A stretch of 64,000 nt of DNA from Vermamoeba vermiformis (lineage: Eukaryota > Tubulinea > Echinamoebida): contig JBEWZL010000214.1 in assembly GCA_045837725.1 (NCBI GenBank), forward strand, positions 19,434 to 83,433. Reading direction: 5' to 3'. How positions within the stretch are numbered: position 1 is the first letter of the stretch; each line of letters opens with the position of its first letter. Shown here one piece after another: positions 45,616 to 57,912 of the stretch. The notes under the pieces are model-generated. The model was not told where the DNA came from, ran no database searches, and was given only the letters and a program-made list of their open reading frames with translations. Position numbers and translations under genes: made by a program.

Positions 45616-48230
45616 TGCCGTAGTAGGTTGTTGGATCTTCGTCGTTAACGTTGATAAATACATATTTTTTGTTTATGGCGAATTTTGGCCTATCATCAGT
45701 GTATATGGGGATCGTTGCGCGGTTTATAACTGGTCTTCGCTCCCGATCTCGGCTAAAAGTTTGGTTGTTACGTTTTGCCGCCCCAAATAATTTCAGCAAC
45801 TTTGAAAACTGTATCCAGTCACCACTTTCTTGATTAAAACGCTGTAAATGTCGCAGTTTTTCCTCTGGGTTAATCGGAACGAACACTGAAACAAATTAGT
45901 AAAGTCTTTCGGCAGATTTAGGACGCACCATGCCGCGATCGTTTTTCTGATGACTTAACTGCTGCAGGAATATCTAAAGTAATATCAATCCCTTCAATAA
46001 CAACGGTTATTAACTTAACAACTCATAAAGTTAACGTACTGGTGGGTATTTGATTACTGGCGAGTACAGATCCATCGATCGATGCCTCCTTCTTTAAACA
46101 AGCAACTACTCCATGATATTTCGATAATATGTCAGTCATTGCAAATGACTCTTGACCTAGTACTTGTTGTACTTCAAAGTCAGCACCAGCCAGAACGGCA
46201 GCAATTTCCGACGATGACAATCGATCCGCTGGGAGGGCAGAGGTTTGTGACTTTACAGGGGTTTCAATCAATCTGGAGCTGTGCAGTTTTTGTTAGCTAC
46301 GATAATAAAGATTTAGTACTTACTCAATAATTTCATTCACAATGTGCCAGATCTCGGTTACCGTAACAGATGATTTGTTAACGATCCACGAACGTACACT
46401 TGAAAAGAAATTTTCGCACCAATATTCATACTAAATATTATATTAGAATTCCGTGTAACAAGTGCTAGGTTCATACCAATAACCATGGAGCGACTGGTTG
46501 CACCCAACGCTGACAACATGAAATCAAGGACGAAACTGTCAGTAATATTGCTGTATAAGTTGGTGTGGTAATGTGATTCTCTCCTAAGTTGTATTCGTGA
46601 TGCTCGACTACAAATTGGCGGGTATACACTAGGAAACAGACAGATTGCCAAGCAGCGAAGATCCGTTGCTTCCATGACCACGTTTTGCTAGCAAATGCAA
46701 AATAGAAGTACTGCATCATTCGCAAGTATACAGAAAGGCCTTCCGCTAATTGGATATCACCTAGCTTGGAGTGTAACTATAAATAATATGTTAGTGAGAT
46801 CCAAAAGTGAGAGTAGTTACACACGTCCGAATTGCCCAATAAGAAATCAACCCTTTGATGATACTGAGCATCTTGGTGCTTCATAATTCGAACATTAAAG
46901 CCTTCTATTACTCGTTGCAAGTCTAGTAGGGGCTGAATGATGACTGGAACTTCACCGATCATGATTATTCGTTTTGGGTTGATAACTTGGTTGCAAATTT
47001 TCCTTCCAACGTGGAGATAATCAACAAGGGGGATAGGATGAGTAGCAGGAGCACCATAAGGCCAATCAGCAATAATAAATGGTTGTGAACTGACTTGATC
47101 ACCAAAGTAGGCAGCATGTCCAGGAGCGTTGTCAGCCGAAATTGCGAAAACTTCGAAAGAGCGTTTCTGTACTTCAGACACTGCTTGTTCAAATAAGTTC
47201 TTTGTTAACTTTGTATCGTAGGTAACCTCTGTTGGTACAAGGCCAATGGGAAAGGCATGATAGCCAGGAATGAGCGGGCAGAGCAGAACGACAACAACTT
47301 GACGTGCATATTTCCAATCTTGTACAAAGGGCTTTTCAACCTCTGTATATGACCGGATTTTAAGAACTGTTGTGTAATCCTTCATGAATGACTATCAGTT
47401 ACGAGCTGTTACGAGTACAAACCTTACCGGTACAACAAAACCATGACGTGTTCTTGATGAGAAGCATATATTGTCATCTTCTGGCACATAAATGCCGTCT
47501 AAGCATATTAAAAAGCTTGACGAGGATATGTTGTGCATGTCAAAGTAGCGCTTGGCCTAGGATTGGCAATCGTAAGTTAACGGGTCACCAAAAATCATTT
47601 CAAGGGCATACCAGGTCAATCAATGACGAAGAAATCCCATACTCTCTTAAATATACATGCTTTGACTGACTTATTGTGGTTTTGCTTGGCAAAGGAAGAA
47701 GTTTCAGGGATCTCGATCCGCCCTGCATTTTGATTTTTTTTCCCAGTGCCAAAGATGAATGATGATATCTAATACAATTGATTATTTTAAATAAAATATT
47801 GAGAAAATATTGTTACCTCTTCCCATGTTGGCCACGAAAATGATTCAGAACTGTGTCGATAAAGTGCCACGTCTTATTGTCCATTTCTCTTGTCTTAATT
47901 AGTAGCTTGACCATATGAAGTACATGTGCCTCAATTGACACTAGTAATTGAGAACAATCAGTAAGAGGAGCACGATACAAAGGCCGTTTGGTTACGAACC
48001 AATTGGTGCACGATCTTTGCAAATACTGGGAGCTGCAGTGTAGTGTTTTGCCAGAGCTTTTACATAATTTTGTAGTAACCTGATTCGCAAAGAAGGTTGC
48101 CAAGGCAAGCCCTTGGTCGAAAGCCGACTTTGATGTAAATATGCAGTTCTATACTGAAGAAGTCGTCAATATGTTGCTCCAATAATGTGGATCCAGCTTC
48201 ATCACACCTCACTTGTAAATTAGCAAATAG
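45616..48230 (-). pseudogene. Outer DDE-type transposase gene, main part, interrupted by the inner transposon
   Basis: Minus-strand multi-exon gene. Parts in order: a Cys-rich helical region (LHCSSQYLQRSCTNWFVTKR, MVKLLIKTREMDNKTWHFID); FLICLDGIYVPEDDNICF (first catalytic-type Asp, as in P/THAP9- and KDZ-like DDE folds); QVVVVLLCPLIPGYHAFPIG; FAISADNAPGHAAYFG (second Asp); PIPLVDYLHVGRKICNQVI (the DxxHxxKxxRN-like motif); helical insertions; and a C-terminal module INKKYVFINVNDEDPTTYYG resembling BAH-type folds. The frame then runs into the right TIR of the inner element and stops inside it at 45545. The continuation of the gene seems to lie at 40.25-40.87 kb. Junctions near 48.05-48.2 kb could not be resolved, so it may already have been decaying. 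Family assignment is tentative. Confidence 0.6.
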
Positions 48231-48312
48231 ATGTAAATAGTGTAAAATACCTCCAAAAAGGTTTATTGTAGATACATGTAAATAGATGGTTCGATTTAAC
48301 TATGCAAATGAA

Positions 48313-49647
48313 TTACTTTGTAGATGGCGAGAAATCGAGTTTTCCACGAGCAGTGCCTTGCTGCTTTTTGTTTTTCTTTTTTTTGTTCTTTTTATTTGAA
48401 CTGTGTTGCTTAGCATCGAGATGTTCGTTAGTCTTTTGAATCTTCTTTTGCGGCTCCTCACTTTCAATATCATCCCCACGTTCTTCATCAGATCCGTCAT
48501 AATCCATTGTATCGTGGTCGCTCTGATGTCCAGTGTTATTATTAGAAAGCCCCTGGGGTCGTGCACTGATCTGGCAGGATAGACTTTTTTTGCGCAAATT
48601 AACCATACGCAGCTTACGCCTATATTATTTATTAACTATTAACTAACTACAATATTTTCATTGTTGACTAACCCTTCATCTACTGCAAGCTCGGCTAATT
48701 TCTTGACTTTTTTCAGGGTGCAATAGTCGCGTGCACCTGTCACCTGTGTTCTAGCACAAACATAGTAAACCTTGCCAGCGACATTCATTTCGATGGCAGA
48801 TTCACCACAGAAGCACATAACCTTTCCTTCCGTCTGGCTGAGTTTTGAACGAAGGATCTCAGCCTGGTGACCAAAACTTTGGCGACGCTTTACATCTTGC
48901 CTAACCCAAATTAGTTTTGTTTCTGTGTGTTAAAATTAACATACTTTTGGTCTTGCAAGGCTCGAATATGACTTGTTATTAAGTGTCGATAAAACTTCGC
49001 CGGACAAGCTGGTACAGGTTAGGAGACGCGGCAATGACGAAATTTTAGCTTACCAACAAAGTTCAGCTTCAGCGTTTTGTTGCAGATCTTGCAGTGCACC
49101 GATTCGAGAGTTATTACTGTAAAATCGTCTTTTCTGTTGGGCAGTGTTTCGTCAAGCATGTTTGGAAACGGGAACTTGTCTATTATTTTGTCAGCGAGTG
49201 CTTCTGGTGTTTTGGCATTGTCTTTGCGCTGCCCTAGTTTGGCTCGCTTCGTTGGCGGCTCAACATCCGCGCCATCCGGCTCAAATTTCTTCTAAAAAGT
49301 CATCAAATTAGAAGAGAGAATACAAAATAATATTATCATTACCAGTGCACTTAGGAATGCAAAAACTAAGCCTATTACAAGCTCGCCTCGCATCTGACCT
49401 AACAGTGGGCTTTGTTCTAGAACTAGTATTGATTCTCGAGAACCCAGTTTCAGTGTTTCAAACAACGCGACTCTCGTTTTTTCAATCTCGTCTGCAGAAT
49501 ATGCCGTCTTTTCGGCGACTGCCAGGAACAAATCTACCATCTGATCTTGTTCGTTTAGCTTGCGCTTGTTTGTTGAAGTCTGCAGATTAAGTTAGTAATT
49601 AATTAATATCATATTATCCGATATTGCCATACTCCTTTCTCTGCCAT
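48313..49647 (-). CDS. BED-like and GRF-like zinc finger protein, probably a transposon partner
   Basis: Starts MAEKGTSTNKRKLNEQDQM (ATG 49647). A helical region leads to VHCKICNKTLKLNF...FYRHLITSHI, a CxxC...HxxxH finger of BED type, as in many transposase N-termini. Next is KVMCFCGESAIEMN...KVYYVCAR......DYC, a GRF/CxC-type zinc motif that in other proteins binds single-stranded DNA. The tail is acidic, then Lys-rich (KNKKKKNKKQQG), ending FSPSTK at 48313. It lies directly upstream of the outer transposase gene on the same strand and may be its first exons (an alternative GTAATT donor sits exactly at the stop) or a separate accessory gene of that element. Confidence 0.6.
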
Positions 49648-50144
49648 TGCTGATCGAGACGCTACCGTGAAATTGAACAGCCATTAATCTTCGCAGAAAA
49701 GCTGGGCATCACGTGGTGTGTAATAACGCACGTGGCTCTATTTTTTCTAATTTTTTGCAAGTACCTACGCGTGCAGAAAATTTAGTCTCAGCGAATTGGA
49801 TGCGAATCTCGGAAGAAACGTACCTTCGCCAAGGCTATACCTGCCTGTAATTGATATACAATATTGAATATTTAAATGCCGTGTGTTGATTTGAGCCCTA
49901 CTGCATTTGTTATGGTGGATCGAGTTCATTGACTAAGTCTGGGCGAAGAGGAAGGCCGGACGCTCGCTGGTAATTTACCAATTTACCTTGGTAAATATAA
50001 CCCGGTTTTGGTTACCTACCGACTTTTCAGGTAGGTAAATAAAAAAGGAGGTAAAATTTACCTTACCCAGAAGTCGAACGACTATCTAATTTGCAGATGC
50101 AAAGCTTCATTAATCTCAACCTTTGTTAGCGACGCTGTAATTGT
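49648..50144. other. Intergenic, with clustered GGTAAAT inverted repeats
   Basis: About 500 bp without a gene, between the start of the zinc finger gene and the 3' end of the F-box/ankyrin gene. Contains a short CACGTG-centred hairpin near 49710 and the GGTAAAT inverted-repeat cluster described separately. Confidence 0.5.
49968..50062. repeat. Cluster of GGTAAAT-type palindromes and a 9-bp-stem hairpin
   Basis: Within 95 bp: near-palindromes TGGTAATTTACCA (49968-49980) and TTTACCTTGGTAAA (49982-49995); a hairpin with stem TTACCTACC (50012-50020), GGTAGGTAA (50030-50038) and loop GACTTTTCA; and the palindrome GGTAAAATTTACC (50050-50062). All are built on GGTAAA/TTTACC. It could be the end of a foldback/MITE-like element, the ragged right end of the outer transposon, or a multi-site protein-binding region. 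Confidence 0.65.
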
Positions 50145-52462
50145 CTAAAAGCTACCTCCAATAAGACCGTAGAGCCAAGAAAAAGTGCCATTTCGTTGTT
50201 TCAAATGCTCTTCAGTCACGAGCAGCGCACTGCCGTTGAATGCTCTAAGAACAAATTAAACCGTTAGTTCGATTATTCGTTCAAACTTTGCATTGATTAC
50301 TTGAACACGCGGAACTCGAAGTTAATGCTGATTGGTTCATCGACGTTTGAGACCAATGAATGGGCGTGAATTGTAATCACGTTGTCATTTTCATTCGTTT
50401 TCCAAGTGCAATTGTATCGAACTCCGCTGGCCACTGATTATAATAAATTTATTATTATTTCCCAGCACTATTCAAATATATCTTTTTTTAACTTACGTCC
50501 TATCTCACATTGTTGATGTGCGTAAAACATAATGGAATAGACTGCACTCCGTGGAATATTTCGGATGTCGTATAGTCGTAAGAAAGCGTAAGCCTCTGTA
50601 GAATCGATGTCCATTGGGCTTGGATCTTTGAGCGTTGGGCCTTTCCTTTAAAAAATACATTCAATGTTAGTGGTCAAGTTTCAGATCCAGCTCCTAAATT
50701 GCTTACCAATTAAAAATAGGAATGCTAAGCGGTATGTACTCTACTTCTTGTCGCAAAGTCAATTCACGAATAGAATTTGTTCCTTCTAGCTCCGGTCGGC
50801 GTTCAATTTCCGCGAGTTCGTTGGCAGAAAATTTAGCATTTTTTGACAACAGCCATTCGATCAGCGCCATTGAACTGATTCTACCATTATGGAGGCATGC
50901 ATGGCCTAAATTACTTTCTAATCGAATTCCGTTGATTGTGTTTTGGAGAAGCGGGTTCAATAGAGCGTTGACATCTGTCAAAGTGTCAAATAATTAAACC
51001 GTCACTTTAAACAACGTTCGTGAAGCATAATGTGGAGCTAAAAATAGCTCAATTACATCATTCATGAATAAATTCGAATCACCCGATTACTGAACCTAAA
51101 TATAGAAATAAATGTTACCTGCTCCGCGGGCAACCAGTTCGTCAAAGAATTCACCAGGATCGGCATTGTACCTGCCTCTGAACTGCGATTGCAGCAATAT
51201 ATCCCGTGGTAGGCAACAATGGCGTGTGTTCTACGAGGACTCGGAACTCGGGTAAATAGCAATGATAGCAACTTAATTCCAGAGGTGGCAACTAAACACA
51301 AATGAGCATTTGGAGCAATTCATAATAATATGCGATTTAATGCGTACTTTGTAATTCAATGGAACTTTTCGGTTTTTGTCAGTACAAGTGCCGGTCAAAT
51401 TGAACGGATACGTCTCTTTGTGTTGAAGCAGATCCGACAAAAATTGAGCTGGCGTGCAAGATAACTATCAGGAACATTTAATTATGGATTATAAATATTA
51501 ATATGAGTAATTATGAGGCTTACCAGGCGAAATTTTGGAGCGAATGCCGAGATCTTGCTCGACAAAATTATACGAAGCAAGATATGGCTATATTTGGATG
51601 CAAAACGCATTATCTTGTCGATTAAGCCGTCTTTTTCAATAGTTACATGCTTTGAATCAACTACTAACTTGTTTTCAAGCGAACGGACGCTGATCCACAA
51701 AAAGCTTTGAAAATCATCGTTGTTGATGAACTTCCACTCCGCCGTACTATTTTTCTCCAGATTTTCATATGCCTAAGTAAACTTAGCATATATCAAGCGC
51801 TTTTAATAAGTTTCAGCGGATTAACTTACTTTTACAAAATAATCGAATACGGAAACTGCGCTGCATTCAATAACGTCTTCGAAATTAATCTCGGGATCGG
51901 CAGATTTTTTTACTCGTACAAAAGGGTTTGGTGTCTTTGCAAAAATATCAGGCCCAAAGCACGCATGTAAATATGCAATATCATCGAACGCAAATGCGCG
52001 CTATCAATACAATTAATACCGTATATAATATTAATATGAATAAGCTTACCGCTTTGAGGCTTTTCTTGAACCAGTATTTGAGATCTTGTTTGAGTGTGTG
52101 ATCTTGTTTTCGGAGTCTTCAATAATTTATTAGCTAATTAAATATTATTAATGGCGAAATTAATGTACGATCTTACGGTTGTATTGTAAATTGATACATT
52201 TGTAACTCCATTTTCAAATCAATCATAAAATAGAGCTTCTTGCATGACCGAGCAAGCGTTGATTTGCTCAATATACCACTATTAATTATAATAATTTTAA
52301 TAAGCTCATTGGGAAGGCCAATAAGAGTTGAGGCCGGCGTTCCAATGGCGGATTTGATGAATCCCGTTTGAGTTGTTTCTTTTTAGCAACTTCTTTTGCA
52401 TCAAACTGCTTGAACTTCGAGACAAAGCTCGGTGTCGTGTTAGTGTTTTTGTTGCGCTTCAT
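50145..52462 (-). CDS. F-box and ankyrin-repeat-type protein
   Basis: Multi-exon minus-strand gene. An F-box-like segment near 52.3 kb (TLIGLPNELIKIIIINSGILS...LARSCKKLYFMI) is followed by TLKQDLKYWFKKSLKA and AFAFDDIAYLHACFGPDIFA, then exons with repeat character. GRYNADPGEFFDELVARGADVNALLNPLL and ESNLGHACLHNGR..MALIEWLLSKNA carry the ankyrin GAD(V/I)N and L(H)xAxxNG...LIEWLLxxxA signatures. The C-terminus reads FNGSALLVTEEHLKQRNGTFSWLYGLIGG and ends at 50145. The N-terminal frame around ATG 52462 does not reach the F-box without a junction that I could not identify, so the first exon is uncertain. An SCF substrate adaptor is inferred. Confidence 0.6.
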
Positions 52463-52503
52463 TTGAGTTAAAATAATGACAACTGAAATCAGCCTCAATT
52501 GTA

Positions 52504-52814
52504 ATGTTCCAGAAAAAACAAGCCACAAAGGGGACTCGAAACGAAGTGCGTATAAAATAACTTTTGGTTAAGACTTCGGGCAATTAGACGGAAAATGGAA
52601 GTCCAAGGGTGATGCAGAGGCGGCTAGCCAGGATCAGATCCTCGTTGCTCAGCAGCCAGCCTCTGACAACAAAAAAAAAGTGAGTTTGGTCCCAAATATG
52701 ACGAGATTAATGACATGCAGAGCAAAACGCCCACTGTCACAATGTCAACAGGAAATATTTTGCTACCGTGCATTTTTTATCTATTTTTGACCGCAGGAAC
52801 CACAGAATGTCTAA
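52504..52814 (+). other. Possible small upstream gene or 5' exons of the beta-helix gene
   Basis: 52573-52679 reads FGQLDGKWKSKGDAEAAS and, after a good GTGAGT intron, ends EPQNV at 52814, overlapping the ATG of the next gene by a few bases. In another frame the same exons (from ATG 52504, MFQKKQATKGTRNE) would run into the beta-helix protein and put a cytosolic tail in front of its signal sequence. Sequence character alone does not decide between a short independent protein, an upstream ORF and alternative first exons. Confidence 0.25.
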
Positions 52815-55782
52815 CATTGGGCCTCTTGCTATATTAGTGCTGCTGAGTACTACCCTAGTGTACTCTCAACAGCTTTCAATCTTCGTTGCGGTGGACGGAT
52901 CGGATGCAACTGGCGATGGCTCGATGAATAAACCGTTCCAGACAATTACCGCTGCCAGAGATTATATCCGCAGTAATGTCACGAAAGCGAATTTTAACGG
53001 TACGTGAATAAAAGAAATTAAACTGCCTGTTGAAATTAATACTGAATTACGTAATGCAGAGATCAATGTCGAAGTTCGCGGTGGAACGTATTTCCTTGCC
53101 GATACCATTGCATTTACGCAAGAGGACTCTGGCACTAACCAAACATTGGTTCGTTATAGGTAAATATCTTTTTGATTCCATTTTAAAATTATTGCTCGCG
53201 CGGTTAATTTATTCCGGCTCGCTTTATGAACAATTCCGACATAAATCATGGTTTTAATTTTCTACAATTAGGGCATATAATAACGAGCAAGTTACTTTGG
53301 TCGGAGGTGTTTCTCTGGGTGGATGGACTTCCGTAACAGATTCGGGAGTGCTCAACCGCTTGAAGACCGATGCAAAAACAAATGTAATGCGGTATTACTA
53401 TAAGCATGTTATGTACGACATTAACAAGTTAAAATTAGGTCAAAGTAGCGTCTTTAGGTGATGCTGATCCGGGTACCTTACAGAACCGTGGATTTTCCTT
53501 CTTTGGAAATTATGCAGCTATGGAATTGTTCTTCAAGACCGATCCAATGACCCTCGCACGATATCCTAATAACGTAAGTATCACAATTTGGCTATTTTTA
53601 GCTGACAAGCGCAACACAGGATTTTTTGTTGATCTCGGCAGTTAGCGGATCAACTGTGCAATTCACTGAAGCCAATAGCAATGTCGCTAACTGGCAACAA
53701 GAAAGCGATCCGTGGGCCTTTGGATACTGGAAGTATGATTGGGCCGATGAGTAAGTATCAACCTATCAAAATGTCAAAAACTTGATCTGATCCACAACTT
53801 GAATCAAACAGCTACGTGAAATTAGATTCATTCAGCGCCAGTGGAGATAACGTGTCATTTCAAGTTGTTGGCGATCAGCCTGGATTTGGCATTGGTGCAG
53901 ATCAGCGATTCTACTTCCAAAACTTCTTGTCTGAGCTCGATAGCCCCGGCGAGTACTACATTGACCGTGCTAACAAAAAGATCTATTTTTGGCCGCCCAT
54001 CAACGACTACTCTGACAGTGACTTCATTGTTTCAACCAACGATTACATTTTCACGTTGAACGACGTGTCATTTTTCACCCTCGAAGGATTTACCATTGAA
54101 GCCACTCGCAAATCAGTAAGTTGGATGAAATTACTATAATAGGAAATTATTGACTTATTAATTTGATTTCTTAGGGCATTGACGGTCGCGACCTGACTAA
54201 TGTAAGACCGATGAAATCTCGGCCAAAAATATCCAATTAACATAGGATTTGTGCAGGTGACAGTTCGCGGTCTGACGATCAGAAACACCGGCACTGACGG
54301 TGCTGTGTTAGAAGGCCCGAAGAACATTCTCGTTGAGAACTGTGTGGTGAACAATCCTGGTGACCGCGGATTTTCATTCTACGGAGGAGACCGTGCCACT
54401 TTGACGCGATCAAGTAAGCCTTACGATAACATTTTAGATGGCAATCTCACGTGCTTTAGATCATATGGTCCGCAATAACATCGTGAAAAATTTCAGTCGT
54501 TGGTCGAAGACTTACAGACCTGCGTTCAATGTTGATGGTGTTGGTACCACAATTGAGCACAATGAAATGTTCAACGGACCTCACACCGCTTTGTTATGGA
54601 GCGGCAACTATCACACGATGCAGTACAACATCATTCACGATGTAAGTACACTTTTCGATAGACACTTTTACCTACAATATTTGCAGGTTTGTCGCGAGAC
54701 TGGTGACGTCGGTGCATTTTATTCTGGCAGAGACTGGACTCGCCGTGGTAACGTCATCAAGCACAACTTCTTCTAGTAAGTACAAACGTGTTATCTTGGT
54801 GTCAAAGTCCTGTACCGACACCATTTTTACCCACAGCAACATCAATGGTCCTGGTGCTCTTGGTGCCTCAGGTGTTTATTTTGACGATCAGTACAGCTCT
54901 GGTGACATCATCGGAAACGTTTTTTACAACGTCTATCGCGTACGTAGAAGATATCTTAAATGAATCTCGTTTTGTCAAGGCTTAAATGTCATTTAAATGC
55001 TTCGCAGGCGATTCTGATCGGCGGAGGTCGCGACAACAACATCCATTACAATCTGTTCGTTGACTGCCAGACCGGTGTTGCTATTGGTAAGTCAAAACAT
55101 GGTCTCTCCAGCGCGGAAATCCAAAGCTGAAATTTCGTTTAGACGCTCGTGGCTTGGGTCTGTGCGGACCTCAAAATGACGGTACTTTGAACACTAACTT
55201 GGCCGCCGTGCCCTACAAACAAGAGCCCTGGTTGTCTGCTTTCCCGACTTTAGCAACAATTTTGGATGTAAGTACTGATTGCTTCGAACAAAGAAATTAA
55301 TGAAATTGATTCGTGGAATTTAACGCCCATTACTAGAACGAGCCCAACGCACCTATAGGCAATAACTTTGGCTACAATTTGTTCGTGAACATGAGCGACA
55401 CGTGGAAGTCGTTCTGTCCCGAGGATCAAGTCACGCCGTTCATCAACATGACCGAGAACTGCTTCAATTTGACGCGCGAAGACTTTGTCGACGCTAACGG
55501 CCTCAACTTTGAGCTCGTGAGTGGTGCGCTGAACAAGTGCTCGAGTTCATTCAGTGCCGTGTACCAGACCATTCCATTTGATGCCATTGGCGCCCAGAAC
55601 TTAAGTACGTATTCTGTAATATTTGTATTGTTCTGTCTTATTAATCGATGGTGCAGATCAATCGCCTCAAAGCGGATCGGGTCCTTCGGCGTCTTCAAAC
55701 ACACCGAAAGCAGTTTCATCGGCAGTTAGCAACGCTAGTTCTTTACTCGTTTTTGTAGTAATGCTTGGTGTTGGAATGTTTT
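52807..55782 (+). CDS. Secreted right-handed beta-helix protein with GPI-type tail
   Basis: Signal peptide MSNIGPLAILVLLSTTLVYS, then IFVAVDGSDATGDGSMNKPFQTITAARDYI, the standard entry of pectate-lyase-like beta-helix proteins. Many parallel-coil repeats follow: VTVRGLTIRNTGTDGAVLE, ILVENCVVNNPGDRGFSF, TIEHNEMFNGPHTALLWSG, MQYNIIHDVCRETGDVGAFY, IIGNVFYNVYRAILIGGG, NIHYNLFVDCQTGVAID. The ending is a Ser/Pro-rich linker and a hydrophobic tail (SSLLVFVVMLGVGMF), a GPI-type signal. About 12 introns. Similar architectures occur in GH141- and lyase-type polysaccharide enzymes, but I cannot place the active site. A cell-surface polysaccharide-degrading role is inferred. Confidence 0.85.
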
Positions 55783-56492
55783 AAGAAAAGGCGGGGTGAA
55801 ACAAATTTTCGGTGGATTTTGTTTGTCGCAGCATTTCATAACAGCAAATACACATGAAATTTGATACAAACTTTCGCTTTAAAACTGGAGGTATGAATCG
55901 AGAGTTATACGCGCAAACTTATCGCACAAAAGTAATTTTTTTATTCCGCGGATAGAGCGATCTTTTTCAACCTCTCTAATAAATTATTCCAGCTACTAAC
56001 AAAAATTAGAATTTGTATACCTCAGCGTACTTTGGTAGTAAAATAGGAATAGCATTTATTAATTATTTTTAAATTGGAATATCCGAAAAAACTAAAATTT
56101 GCAATTCACTCTTTCGCAACTCATTTTAGAGCAAATTTATTTTCTAATAGAATTTTGATGCGAACGCTGGTTAATTAACAACATGAATCTTGGATTATCA
56201 GATGCGAAGCTACCTTGACTTAAGGATCAATCTTGATTGCAAGTCCGTGCATCTGAGCGAGAACTGAACAAAGTAACTCATGCCACTTCTACAAAACGGC
56301 TAGGTCGGCGAAATTAACTCCGCATTTCTTTCCGCGGCGATTTACTCCTTTTTTGGATTAGAAGAGGCTCGCGAACATTGAAGAACCTTGTGACGCACGG
56401 AATTTCCTTTTCACTATTTCTCCTTGCCAGCTATAAAAGTGCTTTGCACGATCATTAATCATTCATCAAGCAAACAACAACAACAACTCAAA
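55783..56492. other. Intergenic, no gene seen
   Basis: About 710 bp between the beta-helix gene and the SDR gene. AT-rich, without an ORF of recognisable family and without an obvious repeat or RNA gene. The last 90 bp, with a CTATAAAAG stretch near 56430 (possible TATA box), probably hold the SDR promoter. Confidence 0.5.
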
Positions 56493-57706
56493 ATGTCAAC
56501 TGTATTCCTCATTGGCGCTGGTTACATCGGCAATGCTGTTGCGATTGCATTAAGGTATCTAAAATATAGCATGAAATTAGCGTATTAATTGTTTGTTCAG
56601 ACAAGCTGGCCATCACGTCACCGTTTTGGTGAGATCTTCACACAAAGCAGCAGAGTTGCTCAAACACGAAATTCGCGTCGTCGAAGGGCAAGTAAATAAT
56701 CAAATTTATATATACCATTAACTAATATGAGCATTGTAGCGATTTAAAGAACGTCGAGACCTTTCAAAAGCAGATCGAAGAATCAAGTTACATTATTGAC
56801 GCTTCTGGTGACATGCAAGCTTGCCATACCTTATTAGCTGCCATCGAGAAAGCTTCTGAAAAGTAAGTCGTGCATTTCTATAATATCCGTAAATATCTTT
56901 ATTCAATTGACCTTTTTTTTTAGGGCACCGAGATCGAAAACTTTTGTTTATACTTCCGGTGTTCTCGTGTACGGCGATAACCCCAACAAAATCCTCGATG
57001 AAACATCACCTGTTGCAGCCAATCTTCACCCGTGGTCAAAGGGCAGATACGAATTTGAACAAAAAGCGTTGCACTCAACCCTCGTGCGCACGGTCATTAT
57101 TCGACCTGGATTTGTTTACGGTAACAGTTCTGGCGGGTAAGTAACGTTGATATCAATTGCAGCCGGGACCTTTTACTTACTATTAACATTCAGTCTTGGA
57201 CACATGGCTTTTGGAGCAGTATTGAAGGGTCAACTTACCATTGTTGGCAACCCTCAAAACAGGTACGCAATTCTTGCATATAAGACTTAGTATTTATATA
57301 ATGCTATAGATTCGCCTATTCTCATATCGCTGATCTTGCTGATGGCTATCGACGTGTTGTTGAAGCCCCAGTGAGCGTCATCGACCGAGAAATTTTCAAC
57401 GTTGTTGACTTCTCACATCCAACCAACGAAGAGGTATGCAACTCATGCTCCTGATTTTTATAATACTGATACTAATACTTGTTTATTAAGATGTTGAAGG
57501 CTGCCGCGAAAGTTGCTGGCTTCACTGGAAAACCCGAGTACCGTGCTGCCGAATCCGACTTTGAAAAGTTTGCTGATGTCAGCTGTGCCTGCTCGCCACT
57601 TAAGACGATGAGACTACTCAACTGGACTCCTCGTCACGTTGGCTTCGTTGAAGAAATTGAGCTCTACTTTAAGGCCTACAAAGCTGCCTATGGAATTCCC
57701 CTGTAA
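56493..57706 (+). CDS. Extended SDR: NAD-dependent epimerase/dehydratase
   Basis: Starts MSTVFLIGAGYIGNAVAIAL, a Rossmann GxGYIG dinucleotide-binding motif. DLKNVETFQKQI and YIIDASGDMQACHTLL follow, then FVYTSGVLVYGD and PWSKGRYEFEQ, where the YxxxK active site of extended SDRs would normally sit as YxxSK; here the position reads WSKGRYEFEQK. Next are TVIIRPGFVYGNSSGG (the usual RPxxVYG), FAHIADLADGYRRVVE (HVxDLA) and a C-terminal substrate domain. About 300 residues in six exons, normal for the family. The catalytic Tyr spacing is atypical, so the reaction and substrate cannot be named. Cytosolic. Confidence 0.85.
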
Positions 57707-57912
57707 GCAAATAAACTTTATTTTCATACTAATTGAACAGCAGTCATAATACTATTCGTCGTCGTTTCGGATGTATTTAACAGTCCGTATTCTTTTCTCG
57801 TAAAATACAGTTTTGGTTGCAGCGAAGAAAACTCCAAAAACGGTCAGTTGCGATTTCAATTTTTTGTTATTTTAATCGTGACCTTGAGACAATACCAGAA
57901 CAGTGAGTTGCA

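Noticed and set aside
40875-49647. Virus-like (Polinton-type) element
   Set aside because: No capsid, packaging ATPase, protease, DNA polymerase B or integrase of that kind is visible; the genes fit DNA transposons.
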